Assembly (NCBI GenBank): GCA_012034865.1
Contig: JAAUOM010000021.1
Location: 1-49,004, forward strand
Length of the DNA: 49,004 nt
DNA from: Acaryochloris sp. CRU_2_0
GTDB lineage: Bacteria; Cyanobacteriota; Cyanobacteriia; Thermosynechococcales; Thermosynechococcaceae
Direction: 5' to 3'
A program made the translations under genes and the position numbers. The notes under the pieces are model-generated. The model was given only the letters and a program-made list of their open reading frames with translations, made no database searches and had not been told where the DNA came from. Below are positions 16,748 to 26,421 of this stretch, piece after piece. The stretch's first letter is position 1. Every line of letters starts with the position of its first letter.

Positions 16748-17800
16748 TTAACGGGTCAACAATTGCAAGGTTTGGGCAGCGGTTTGGGAGAAATGAATAT
16801 CGCCTTTTAACAGACCATAATGCATGATCGCAAACTTATCTAATCCAAGGCGGCGCACGGCTTGCAACCATTCCGGTTGCATCATTAATAAAAAATCATG
16901 GGTGACAATGTCCGCTCGGCCACCGTGAGGATGTTTTTCTTTGATAGAAGGCTCATAGTGAGACACCATCAAAGAAGAATGATATTGGGAAAAAACTTGG
17001 CAGCATTGTAAGATTTGACCCGGATTACCCAAATCTGGCTGATTGAGTTGAGGATTATGTTCGCCCGTGAGAAAGGGACGCATCGCTTGAAAGGCAATAC
17101 CATCCATCTGAGCCAGGGTCGAGCCAAAGGGTGGAATCATACTGCGGCCTCGGCGTTGTTTGGGATCATCAAACGTGACAATCCAGCCACCCCAACTGAG
17201 AGCGACCCACGCTTGAGGTAACTGTCGGCGAATGACCTGCCGTGCTTTCAGTACATTGGCCATCAGGGCTTGGTAGAAAGATTTGGTAGCCGCATTGTAG
17301 GTGTCAGCGGGTAACCGCCAATAGGAAAACTCGGTTGCCAAGGTCCAATAGGTGGGGCGTTGGTGAGGATTGGCCTGCCGAACGTAAGTGGCAATTTCTT
17401 CTAGATCGGCTAGATATTGGCGAGACACATGATAATCTCCCGTTGGCAACTGCCGATCATCTTCCCAAGTCACAATTTGTAGTCCATAGCCTTGATCAAA
17501 CCATTGGCTTAAGCGCTGCTGTTGATGCCACGTTCGCCAAAAACTTAAATCACCGGTTTTATGGTCGAAACTATTCAGCCAAGCGGTGAGAAAGTGTGGA
17601 GACCAAGCTTGCATCGCCGCTTTGACTGCTGGATCGCTCAGGGTTTCTTGAAGTAAACGTTCTGGATCTTCCCCTAACCCCAGTTGCCATGCTGGTGTTT
17701 TGGCAGACGACTTCACCTGAGCTAAGGTTTGCGTGCAGTTGGCCAGCAACGCAGCCGCACAGGCACCCTGTAAATATCGACGGCGAGAAAAGATTGTCAT
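16748..17800 (-). CDS. Exported glycoside-hydrolase-like protein
   Basis: 350 residues. The start MTIFSRRRYLQGACAAALLA has a twin-arginine-like SRRRYLQ motif and an LLANC that could be a lipobox, so the protein is exported. The mature part resembles a TIM-barrel glycosidase: YGLQIVTWEDDRQLPTGDY, YWTLATEFSYWRLPADTY with a candidate catalytic Glu, WVALSWGGWIVTF, and MVSHYEPSIKEKH with a second Glu. I cannot assign a GH family. Its ATG overlaps the stop of the GT-C gene by four bases (once that gene's frame is restored), so it belongs to the polysaccharide operon and may trim the product as BcsZ does for cellulose. Substrate unknown. Confidence 0.6.
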   Translation of the reverse strand: MTIFSRRRYLQGACAAALLANCTQTLAQVKSSAKTPAWQLGLGEDPERLLQETLSDPAVKAAMQAWSPHFLTAWLNSFDHKTGDLSFWRTWHQQQRLSQWFDQGYGLQIVTWEDDRQLPTGDYHVSRQYLADLEEIATYVRQANPHQRPTYWTLATEFSYWRLPADTYNAATKSFYQALMANVLKARQVIRRQLPQAWVALSWGGWIVTFDDPKQRRGRSMIPPFGSTLAQMDGIAFQAMRPFLTGEHNPQLNQPDLGNPGQILQCCQVFSQYHSSLMVSHYEPSIKEKHPHGGRADIVTHDFLLMMQPEWLQAVRRLGLDKFAIMHYGLLKGDIHFSQTAAQTLQLLTR

Positions 17801-19367
17801 GAGGTTTGCCGCTGTAGAACTTGATAATAGGGAGAGTTCAATACGGTATTAAATCCCTGCACCGTCAAAGCCTCTTCCGATTCAGGATCAAGATTTTCTT
17901 GTTGAGTCAGCAAACGCCGGACTCTATCTTGGGTGCGCAGGGGCGATCGCCACCTGTAATCACCATAAAATCCACCCGTTCTTCTGGATGTTCAAGGGCA
18001 ACCTGAAACTCATATTGGTGGGGTAAAATGAGTCCCTCTGTATAGTGGAGAAAGTACATCATGGGGAAATGTAGTCCATCATCCAGTAAAATATGCTGTT
18101 GGGGCTGCTTGGCTTGAAACAAATACGCAGCAATTTCTCTTTGCTCTATCGCTTGTTGCTGAAACTGTTGAACAGATTGCAACTCAGGTAAAGCTTGACG
18201 CGTCAGTTGTCGCCAGAGAACAATCTCATCAGGAATGACCTGGTTCTGCTGCAAAAACCAACCGCTGCACAACAAACTGATCCCTAACCCTAACGTGATT
18301 AGCAGTTTCCGCCAAGACTGTAAGGATGGTAGATGTCCCAACAACAAAGGCACAAGGGCAAGATAAACACCAAATTGACTGAGGTTAGGCGTGTAAAGCC
18401 CTTGCCATAGGGTGATCACCATCAAGGCCATGGGCAAGCTGAGGAGCAAGCCCACCGCTACATGGGATTGAGTCTGCCAGAGTAACCAAACCATCAACAG
18501 GCCATAAATGGGAGCAATTTGGACGATCAAACTCATGGCCTTTAGGATGCCCTCCCCCACCCCCGCTTGTACCCAAAAAGAGTCTAAACCTGGTAAACGC
18601 AGACCACTCCCAGGTTGATACAAGAACGCCAAGGGATCATCAGTGGCCAACCAATTGAGATATAAACAAGTTCCGATGGCAAACAGGTTCATTGTGCCAA
18701 CAAGAAAGAGGGCGGCCACTCGATATTGCCAGGTTTCTCTCAGCAGCAACCACCAGAGAATAACCAACAGCCAGACCAAACCCAGCCAAGCCTCAAAGCG
18801 TAGAAGCTGAAGTCCAGAAAAAGTAAGACCCACCAAGACAATCAGAAAGCTGACGGGCAACTCATTGTCAGGTTCTATAAGATGCCACATCAACTGTAGG
18901 ACAATCCACAACAATACTGCTGTTATAACCCAGACGGGTTCTCGTAAGAGCATAAAGCCAAAGGCGGGATGCAGCAGGATCAACATCGTCCACAATATTT
19001 GCCAAAATCGAGCAACCCTGAGTTTGCCCATTTGCCAGATCTCTAACCCTACTAGGAGTGCGCCACTGAATACTTGTAATGTGACGGGCGATCGCATCAG
19101 TGCGCTTCCATACACCAGTAACGGCGGAAAGGCATAGCCTGTTGCCACAAAACTGGGTTCTGGTCCTTGCACAGCCACCATCGCTTTACTACCTAAAAAA
19201 GCAATGGGCTGAGCTGTATAGCCCTGCCAATCCAACCCCATTAACAGGCTGGTAAGCCCGATCACCGTCACCACACCAACCATGAAAACAGCAGCACCTT
19301 GTTTTCGATGCGCTAGGGTACGAGAAGACCGATCAGACGGTTTGCTTTTTAACCTTGCTGAGACCAT
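17797..19367 (-). CDS. Multi-pass membrane glycosyltransferase-like (GT-C) protein, frameshifted
   Basis: About 10-12 transmembrane helices alternate with short loops (AVLLWIVLQLMWHLI, FLIVLVGLTFSGLQLL, WLLVILWWLLL), and a soluble C-terminal domain follows (ILLDDGLHFPMMYFLHYTEG), as in GT39/PMT-like and related GT-C proteins. Read literally it stops at 17907 after GGDRPCAPKIESGVC. Adding one base to the G run 17940-17943 (C4 to C5 on the coding strand) gives GGDRPLRTQDRVRRLLTQQE, and the frame ends exactly at 17797, overlapping the next ATG by four bases. That coupling supports the corrected frame (about 523 residues). It overlaps the GT2 gene by 35 bases. It would add sugars from lipid carriers on the periplasmic side; the donor is not known. 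Confidence 0.65.
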
Positions 19368-21752
19368 GTTGAGTCTTCTCCCAGTAAAAGGGCTTTGTAA
19401 AAAGCTGCCAGAGAGCCATGTAGGCTGCCATAGAATGGAGTTGCCAATAGATGGGATTGAGCAGGGCGTAGGGCAGTAGCCGAAAATAGCGACGTCGAAA
19501 AATCGCAGTCATATTCAAGTAAATTCCCAAGGCATTCCCCAGCAATAGACAAATCAGCGAAATATATAGTGTCCAACCAGGAAATAGATGCACCAGCCAA
19601 GTTCCGCGGGTGAACAGCCAATAGAAATAGAGCAGCCACAAAAAAGGACCACTCAAAAAAGCGACAATCGTACCGCCAATAAAAAACTGATACCCCAGCC
19701 AGTTCTTTAAACCCAGTTTGCGAATGGAGCGCCAGGGATTGCGATTGTGGACTAGCCAAGTTTGCATATAGCCCTTAATCCAGCGCGATCGCTGCCGAAT
19801 CCAGTTTTTGGTCTGACAATTCGCTTCTTCATAGGTTGTTGAATTAATCACACCCACAACGTATCCGCGTTGACTGGCACGAATGCCTAAATCCGCATCT
19901 TCCGTCACATTAAAGGGATCCCACCCGCCTAACTCCCGCAGCAGATCTGTGCGGAAATGGTTACTCGTTCCCCCCAAAGGAATGGGGAGCTGAAATGCTT
20001 CGAGTCCCGGCAATAGGCAATCAAACCAGTAGGAGTATTCCAGCGTAAACATCCGGGTCAGAAAGTTTTCTTCTCGGTTGAAATAATTGAGAGCCGCTTG
20101 CACACAAGCAAGATTGGGGGGGCCACTTTTAAAAGCCCATACGGCTTTGAGCAATTGATCGGGATCAGGAATATCTTCAGCATCATAGATTGTCAGATAT
20201 TCGCCCCGGGCAAAGGCCAACCCATAATTACAGGCTTTAGGCTTGGTTTTAGGTTGACTATCTGGGATTAAAATAAACCGCACAAACCCAGGTGGATTCG
20301 CCGCACGGCTAGCTTCCAGGGTAACAATGTCCTTCTCTTCTAGCAGCAACAAAACATCGAGTTTTTCTTGGGGATAGTCCAGTTTTCGGAGCGCTTCAAT
20401 CAAAATAGGAATGACTTCTGGTTCGTTATAAACCGGAACTAGAACCGTGTAAATGGGTAAAGCTTGAGGCTTATAAATTAAGGTTTCCCAGCGGCCATGC
20501 TCTTGTTGGCGAATTTTCAGCCCTTGCACACTCAGAACCAGCTTAAACCCAATAGCAACCACAAAAAACAGATTCAAAACCAGCATAATACTAGCCAGGG
20601 TTGCCCAAAAATGATGGGTTAGCAACCACAGCCCCACCACCGCCAGACCATACAGCACCAACAGTTGGGGCAAGGTAAACACGCGGGCTGCAGACTCGTG
20701 GGGCGCGCGCTGTAGCAATTGATAAATAGCGCCATCGGAAAAGTCCTTTTGATAATATTGAGCCAGCAAAGCGGTAATATCTCTTTCTGTGCCTAAGACT
20801 TTGATAAGCTCGGTGTGGGGAAATTTACGGTGAACAATCGATTCCACCACCGAATTAAAAGGATTGCGAACAACCACTTGAAGTGAGCGTTCTCCCACCC
20901 ATGTTAAGGGGAAAAATGGTAATCCATCATTTCACGGGTGTTAAAATGCTTGAGCAGACTTGGATCCACTTCTAAAAAGTCCGTGCCCACCAACATAGAG
21001 ATAATTGGGAGTTTAGCAAACTGATTGAGGCGATTTTGATAATTTAGTTCAGAAAGGTAACCTAAACGGATCAAGATATCTCCCATGGGTGATCCGGTGC
21101 GATCTTGTATCCGGTGAATGTCTTGTTGTTGAGTAGGAGTAAGTTGCGGTTGCAGTTGTTGCCAAAGTTGTCGATCTACTTGATCTTGATAAATTTGATT
21201 GGCAATAAAGCCAGAGTGGGCGAGGGCTTTGACAAAGGGTGACTCTATACTTTGGAATACTCGTCTATCATCAAGGGATTGGCGAATCTGAGTACAGATT
21301 TGTGGTAGTTTTCCCAGGCGTTGACCTATCAATAGAATCAATAACTGGTTCTTGGTAATACCAATTTGTTCAAAAGTAACCTGCGGCCACACTCGATGAA
21401 CGATCCGTTTGATCTCAGGTTGATCAAAATGAACCACTGCTAGGACTAAGGTCTGCTCTGGTTGAAGTACACAGGGAAAGAATTCGAGTTTGAGGAGTTC
21501 TTGGGCAGTAAAAGCATGGGCTAGTTGTGGATCAATCTCATGCTCAGGAATCTGCAACCACCCTGAGATAAATTTCTGATGCAACCGCTTAAATACATCT
21601 TGAGAGAAGCGCTTGGGAGAGGTGAGATCCAACTGAGCTAAGTTTTCTTGCAGGGTCTGAACCATCACATGCTGGATCAACTGCCAATGTTCGGGGGAAA
21701 TATGGCCACGGGAGATTAAGTAAAACCCCAATTGCGTCAATCGATCACTCAT
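19333..21752 (-). CDS. Processive GT2 polysaccharide synthase with N-terminal MshEN domains, frameshifted
   Basis: The N-terminal part (from ATG 21752) has MshEN/GspE-N type segments (LTQLGFYLISRGHISPEHWQ; PMGDILIRLGYLSELNYQNR). The frame breaks at the A run 20912-20916. Restoring one T on the coding strand gives DYHFFPLTWVGERSLQVVVR and joins it to two transmembrane helices, a GT2 domain with DAEDIPDP, TEDADLG and the processive-synthase QRSRW motif, then three or more C-terminal helices. Total about 806 residues. This is the NfrB-like layout, in which MshEN can bind cyclic di-GMP. It would polymerise a beta-linked glycan across the inner membrane. It lies between BcsB-like and GT-C genes. 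The RLG arginine of the first MshEN motif is not conserved. Confidence 0.75.
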
Positions 21753-21848
21753 GGGCTTACTCCTGGATTGGGATTGCGATCGCGGCTCTCTCCATTCGTC
21801 CCCTGTTCACTCTCCAGGCCGTTGCGATCGGCTTCCTCTAAGCTTAGA

Positions 21849-23993
21849 CTATCCATCAGCATGGGGATCCTCCCCAGGTGCTGAATCTACCTCCGGTGGG
21901 GTCTCAAGGTTGTCCTCCCTAGCAGGTGGTAATGGTTCAGATTCATGGGTGAGAGGGGGGGTATCTTCTTGTCGGGGCGCTGGTGCTGACTCAGGAGGAG
22001 AGGTAGCGGATCTCGCCTGAGGTAAGCGTCCCAATTTTCGATAGAGATACCAACATAACCCACCCCCCATTAACACGCCAAGAAGAACCAGTAGATCCCG
22101 GTATCGACTCACTAAAATTTTCCAATTCAACCCTTCAGGATAGTTGACACTCAAGGATTTACCGCTCAAATTCCAAGATCGCACATCCTTGAGGGCACCA
22201 GTTGTGGTGACCACATTGCCTCCCATTCTCTGCGCTAGACCCGTTTGGGGATTGGCCAGTAGGGACATGAGTTGAGTGATGCGCGTCGAATCATTCCCCC
22301 ACCAAGACAGTCCTAAGGTGGGTCGATCTTGGTAAGAGAAATATTGAAAGAGACCAAAGGACTCTATGGGCCGAGTTGATAGCAGCACTTCTTGGTTGAG
22401 CGGGTTAACAATTTCAAAGTTCTCTCCCAGACGGATAGGGGCAGCAGTCGGGAACTGTTCGGGAGCGACCGCAATAATTTGCCATTGGCTATTAGGGTCT
22501 GGATTATTGATGAGCTGTGTGAGTTGGTCTGCGGTTTCTCCACGCACCAGCTTAGGGAAAATAGGACGAGGACTCATCTGGTTGATCATGCCTAACAAAT
22601 AAGCTGTTGATCGCACAAGATCAGGATTTTGCCCATCAATCACCATCCGACCTGGACCCAAAAAATTGTAGGGGAGATCATTGAATGTCCCTTCTGGCTC
22701 TTGCTCTCCACTCCAGGCGATGTAAGAGTTTCCAGCAACTTGAATCGTGAGATCAGACACCGATGCCTGACACCCCCCTTGACTGGGAACATGCTCAAAG
22801 ACGACATCCAGGTTATTGGTTCGCTGTAGCTTCTGGGTTGACAAAAAGATGGTATCGTCGAAGGCTGTCGTCTGAGTGAGGTCATAGGTGGTCACCAACG
22901 TATTGTTGAGATAGATCTGACCAATGAGGCGATCGCCCTTCTGACGATTAACAGGTGTAAACAAACTCTTGAGGGATAAAGCTAGCTCTTGAGGACGAGT
23001 TCCCAGTTCAGCGAGATCAAAATCAATGCGAAACCGCTGGATCCCTGAACCTCGTCGTGGACTCTCGTCAAATCCTAATTGCTGAAAAGACAGCCGCTGA
23101 TCCTCATTATTACTCTGGGGATAAAGGCCAAGCTCATTAATTGCTTCTACCGTTGTGCCTTGACTACTAAAAGGAACTTGCCCAAACTCAACTGCTAACC
23201 CTTTGACAGCCTTAGGTTCAGCACGGACTGTGAGGGTTGAGCCTTGACGTTGAATATCTGAACTAGAGGTGCCTAAATCTAAAATAACTTGAGCACTATT
23301 GGGATCAACCTTGACATTAGGGGGTTGCCAAAGAACTGGAATTTGGCGTTTGCCAAACTGACCTGACAGGAAACCATAAAGCCATAAGGCTGACTCTAGC
23401 TGAGCGTCATCCAATTGTTCAGGAACTTTTAAGACAACCTGTTCATAGGTACCGTCAAAAAAACCATGAATGCTTTGATCAGCAACCTTGGGAGTGACTT
23501 GAAAAAAACTATTGTTGTCAATGCTCAAATATAAATTGCCACTCTGGATCGCCTCACAAACCGTTTGTTGAGTAAATAGATAAGATTCCAAAGTAACCGC
23601 AATAAATGGCTCACCTGCTGGCAGTGAAGAAAGTGGGATCTTCAGGGTCGGGGTTTTGCGTAGGGTCTCCACCGACAAGGCAGCAATCGGTTCTTCATTC
23701 ACAAGGACACGCACTGAAGAGTCTTTATCCAAAAAGGGAGAAAGTTTAATCTGAAGATTGAGAAAACTGCTATTGGACTCAATGCCCCCAGCGGGTTTGG
23801 GAATACTAAACGTCAACTGAGGATTGACACCTTTGAGAAGGATATCGCGGCTATATCCTAAAGATTTGAGAGGGGTAATTTGTGGAAGAGCAGCCCCCAT
23901 CCCTGGCAAGGTATTGAACCATAGATTCCCAACCATGAATCCTGGAAACAACCAATATCGGCATCGGTTAAAGCGCATCTTAGACATTGACAA
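21849..23993 (-). CDS. BcsB-like periplasmic polysaccharide-synthase subunit
   Basis: 714 residues: a signal or anchor segment at the N-terminus (about 12-35), a large all-beta periplasmic part, one C-terminal transmembrane helix (LLVLLGVLMGGGLCWYLYRK) and a Pro/Glu-rich cytoplasmic tail. Jelly-roll and flavodoxin-like repeats typical of BcsB are visible (LKIPLSSLPAGEPFIAVTLE, LNLQIKLSPF, WNLSGKSLSVNYPEGLNWKI). BcsB guides the glucan from the synthase across the periplasm. The downstream GT2 synthase is 96 bases away on the same strand. The long acidic tail is not usual in proteobacterial BcsB. No BcsC or BcsA-type PilZ protein is nearby. Confidence 0.8.
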   Translation of the reverse strand: MSMSKMRFNRCRYWLFPGFMVGNLWFNTLPGMGAALPQITPLKSLGYSRDILLKGVNPQLTFSIPKPAGGIESNSSFLNLQIKLSPFLDKDSSVRVLVNEEPIAALSVETLRKTPTLKIPLSSLPAGEPFIAVTLESYLFTQQTVCEAIQSGNLYLSIDNNSFFQVTPKVADQSIHGFFDGTYEQVVLKVPEQLDDAQLESALWLYGFLSGQFGKRQIPVLWQPPNVKVDPNSAQVILDLGTSSSDIQRQGSTLTVRAEPKAVKGLAVEFGQVPFSSQGTTVEAINELGLYPQSNNEDQRLSFQQLGFDESPRRGSGIQRFRIDFDLAELGTRPQELALSLKSLFTPVNRQKGDRLIGQIYLNNTLVTTYDLTQTTAFDDTIFLSTQKLQRTNNLDVVFEHVPSQGGCQASVSDLTIQVAGNSYIAWSGEQEPEGTFNDLPYNFLGPGRMVIDGQNPDLVRSTAYLLGMINQMSPRPIFPKLVRGETADQLTQLINNPDPNSQWQIIAVAPEQFPTAAPIRLGENFEIVNPLNQEVLLSTRPIESFGLFQYFSYQDRPTLGLSWWGNDSTRITQLMSLLANPQTGLAQRMGGNVVTTTGALKDVRSWNLSGKSLSVNYPEGLNWKILVSRYRDLLVLLGVLMGGGLCWYLYRKLGRLPQARSATSPPESAPAPRQEDTPPLTHESEPLPPAREDNLETPPEVDSAPGEDPHADG

Positions 23994-24313
23994 AAGACTC
24001 AGATCTATTGTGGCTACTTCTAAGTAAGGGATAGTGGGTCTCTTTGCACTTAGCTCAACGTAATATTAACGATGAGATGAACGCATTGATTGCAACAACG
24101 GACATTCAGCCTACAAGGAATAAACTATTTTTCAGCGCAACTTAAAATACCATAATTGACATAAGGTCTATCCATTTTATTTTTTAAATAAAAAAAGTTA
24201 CTGCATAAGAGTTTTACTGATTTCAAGCTACCTAATCTTTTAGCGGGAAGGGAGTAATGGATAAGGAAGGAATGAGCTTGTGGGATAAGAATCTGCGGAA
24301 ATCTAGAAAAAGG
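23994..24313. other. Non-coding gap upstream of the BcsB-like gene
   Basis: These 320 bases are AT-rich, with TTTTATTTTTTAAATAAAAAAAG-type runs near 24175-24200 and no ORF with family character. They separate the GT4 gene from the BcsB-like gene, so the operon probably has its own promoter here. I see no confident -35/-10 pair or terminator. Confidence 0.5.
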
Positions 24314-25510
24314 TTAGCTTTGGTGTGACTCTCTAACTTTTTGCAGAACCTGGACATACTGCTCACAAACCGATGGCCACCCACAGTGTTGAGTGACCCA
24401 CTCGTAGGCAGATTCACAAAGAAAAGAGAACTTATTCCCAAGCACCTCATCAATTGTTTTGGCAAACAGGGATGGGTTTAAGGGGGGAACTTTGTAGCCA
24501 TTAATGCCATTTTGGACGACATCCTTAATGCCTTCTAAATCTGAAGCAATAACAGGGGTTCGGGCTTCATTGGCCTCCAGAATGACGACCCCAAATCCTT
24601 CCATATCTCCCCTCACAGGAATATTGGGCATAATGAACAAATCAGCAGCATCGTAAGCCTGCTGTAACAACGCTCTGGAGGTTTTCCCTGCCAAAACAAT
24701 TTGCTCAGGATGTTGGGCTTGCGCTCTTAAGCCGTGGAGACGTTTAAATTCTTTGCCTTGGCCAATCAATAGGTAGATAACAGGATGCTGAATTTTGGGT
24801 AAAACCTCTGCAATGAACCAAGCATGTCCTTTGCGTTGAACTTGTCTGCCCACACTCAAGAGTAAGTATTTACCCTCAAGATTGAGGTTGAATTCTGCTT
24901 GTATGAACTGTCGCGATCGCTCAGGATGATAAGGTCGAGGTTGAATGTTAATGCCATTGGGCAGAACAAAGCTTTTGGCAGGATCTAAGCCCCTCTCAAT
25001 ACTGGCCGCTTGGGTTGCCGATGACACGGAGATCACCCCCTGCAAATGGTGAAAAATCTTGGGAACCCATTGCTGATAGAGCAACCCTGATATCGTCACA
25101 TCTTGACCATGATTAATGGTAACCATCGGAATAGATACTCTAGGCTCCAGCAGGACAGCAAGGGAGGCGGTGACCATCGAAGCAAAGAGCAAAACATCTG
25201 CTTGTTCCCGTTGAATCAACGCCGGCAAGGTGCGGTAGAGTCTGAGTAAGAATCTCAAGGTGCGCCGCTCTGTCCCTTGCCAAGGAGACTCTAACAATAA
25301 GGGGTAAACGGACAGATCTGATCGCTGGCTCAAGTGGCTTAAGAGTTGAGAGCTGACTGTCTGCATACCGCCAATATTTTGGGTATTAGCCCCTGGAGGT
25401 GGGTGTAGGTGAGAAATGTAGATAATTTTTAAAGGTGGATTCCCCACAGAGTTAGGGTTCTCAGGGGAAAGACCCAGGGCATTGGTTTGGGTTTCAAACA
25501 CACACATCAA
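24314..25510 (-). CDS. GT4 family glycosyltransferase
   Basis: 398 residues with the GT-B fold: an N-terminal Rossmann domain starting IIYISHLHPPPGANTQNIGG, the glycine loop and VISVSSATQAASIERGLDPA linker, and a C-terminal donor domain with LLLSVGRQVQRKGHAWFIAE, KTSRALLQQAYDAADLFIMP and the EGFGVVILEANE (EX7E) signature. It is soluble or membrane-associated and transfers a nucleotide-sugar to an acceptor with retention. It lies on the same strand as, and 320 bases upstream of, the BcsB-like gene, so it may contribute to the same polysaccharide, but could be separate. The PNIPVRGDMEGFG insert resembles the lipid-polysaccharide assembly group. Confidence 0.85.
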   Translation of the reverse strand: MMCVFETQTNALGLSPENPNSVGNPPLKIIYISHLHPPPGANTQNIGGMQTVSSQLLSHLSQRSDLSVYPLLLESPWQGTERRTLRFLLRLYRTLPALIQREQADVLLFASMVTASLAVLLEPRVSIPMVTINHGQDVTISGLLYQQWVPKIFHHLQGVISVSSATQAASIERGLDPAKSFVLPNGINIQPRPYHPERSRQFIQAEFNLNLEGKYLLLSVGRQVQRKGHAWFIAEVLPKIQHPVIYLLIGQGKEFKRLHGLRAQAQHPEQIVLAGKTSRALLQQAYDAADLFIMPNIPVRGDMEGFGVVILEANEARTPVIASDLEGIKDVVQNGINGYKVPPLNPSLFAKTIDEVLGNKFSFLCESAYEWVTQHCGWPSVCEQYVQVLQKVRESHQS

Positions 25511-25723
25511 GCCATTGATACGAGGGTAGACCCTTGGCAGATAATACTATGGAGTAGAGTGTCAGCTCTAGAGTGAGACGTGCAGGCTTGCTCAAAAGTG
25601 ACAGAAATAGTCAGGAATGAGATTGAAGCCAATACTTTCCGTATACTCACCCTATCATCCTCAATAAGCGCTACCCTCAGAAAGAGTTAAGCTATCCCAT
25701 TGTGATAGAGGAAGGACGACCTG

Positions 25724-26218
25724 ATGTCTTTGCAGCGCATTGAACCTGTTTCTGGGCAAGAATCTGTCTGGGATTATCCGCGCCCGCCTCGGCTGGAAGA
25801 TTCTCCAAAGCATATTCAGGTGCAATTCAATGGGGTGATTCTCGCTGATACCCACCATGGCAAGCGGGTTTTAGAAACCAGCCACCCTCCGGTGTACTAT
25901 ATTCCTCCTGCTGATATCCAAATGGACTATTTGCATCTAACCCGCCGTTCTACCTTTTGTGAATGGAAAGGAGCAGCGGGTTACTACACCATTAAGGTGG
26001 GCGATCGCACCGCAGAGAATGCAGCCTGGTTCTATGCCAACCCAACCCCTCCATTTGCCGACCTCAAAGATTATGTGGCTTTTTATCCCAGCCGCATGGA
26101 TGTCTGTACCCTTAATGGCGAAGTGGTTCAAGCCCAAGCTGGGGATTTCTACGGGGGCTGGATTACGCCAGATATTGTTGGCCCCTTTAAAGGGAGTGTT
26201 GGCACCTGGGGATGGTAG
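25724..26218 (+). CDS. DUF427 family protein
   Basis: 164 residues with the DUF427 pattern: IQVQFNGVILADTHHGKRVL, HPPVYYIPPADIQMDYLHLT, TRRSTFCEWKGAAGYYTIKV and YANPTPPFADLKDYVAFYPS, ending GDFYGGWITPDIVGPFKGSV. The domain is small and all-beta, and common in cyanobacteria and actinobacteria. Its function is unknown. AGGACGACCTG precedes the ATG. It is monocistronic, followed by a dispersed short-repeat region (26221-26335). The sequence looks intact. Confidence 0.85.
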   Translation: MSLQRIEPVSGQESVWDYPRPPRLEDSPKHIQVQFNGVILADTHHGKRVLETSHPPVYYIPPADIQMDYLHLTRRSTFCEWKGAAGYYTIKVGDRTAENAAWFYANPTPPFADLKDYVAFYPSRMDVCTLNGEVVQAQAGDFYGGWITPDIVGPFKGSVGTWGW

Positions 26219-26220
26219 AA

Positions 26221-26335
26221 CTAGTACCACGATGGGGAGGTAAAAAGGCAAAAGGTAAAAGATAAAAGATAAAAACCTTGCACCATACTCTTTTTAGGAG
26301 TTGCTGCATTTATGCTGCAATGGATTGAGATGACT
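26221..26335. repeat. Dispersed repeat with AAAAGGY/AAAAGAT short tandem units (copy 1)
   Basis: Starts CTAGTACCAC, continues with GGTAAAAAGGCAAAAGGTAA and related heptamers, then AAAAACCTTG, ACT/ATCTTTTTAG and GTTGCTGCATT. The same order occurs at 35302-35415. Both are in intergenic space, of the short tandemly repeated repetitive (STRR) type common in cyanobacteria. Confidence 0.7.
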
Positions 26336-26421
26336 GGATGCCAAGGGTATGAATGGTGATATCCTGACACGCGCTAGGCTATAGATTCAGATCCTTAGAT
26401 GTTATCCCTAGTTGAGCCTTT

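Noticed and set aside
24232-24465. Separate minus-strand ORF at the end of the GT4 gene
   Set aside because: It overlaps the GT4 C-terminus in another frame and its composition is low-quality; a shadow.
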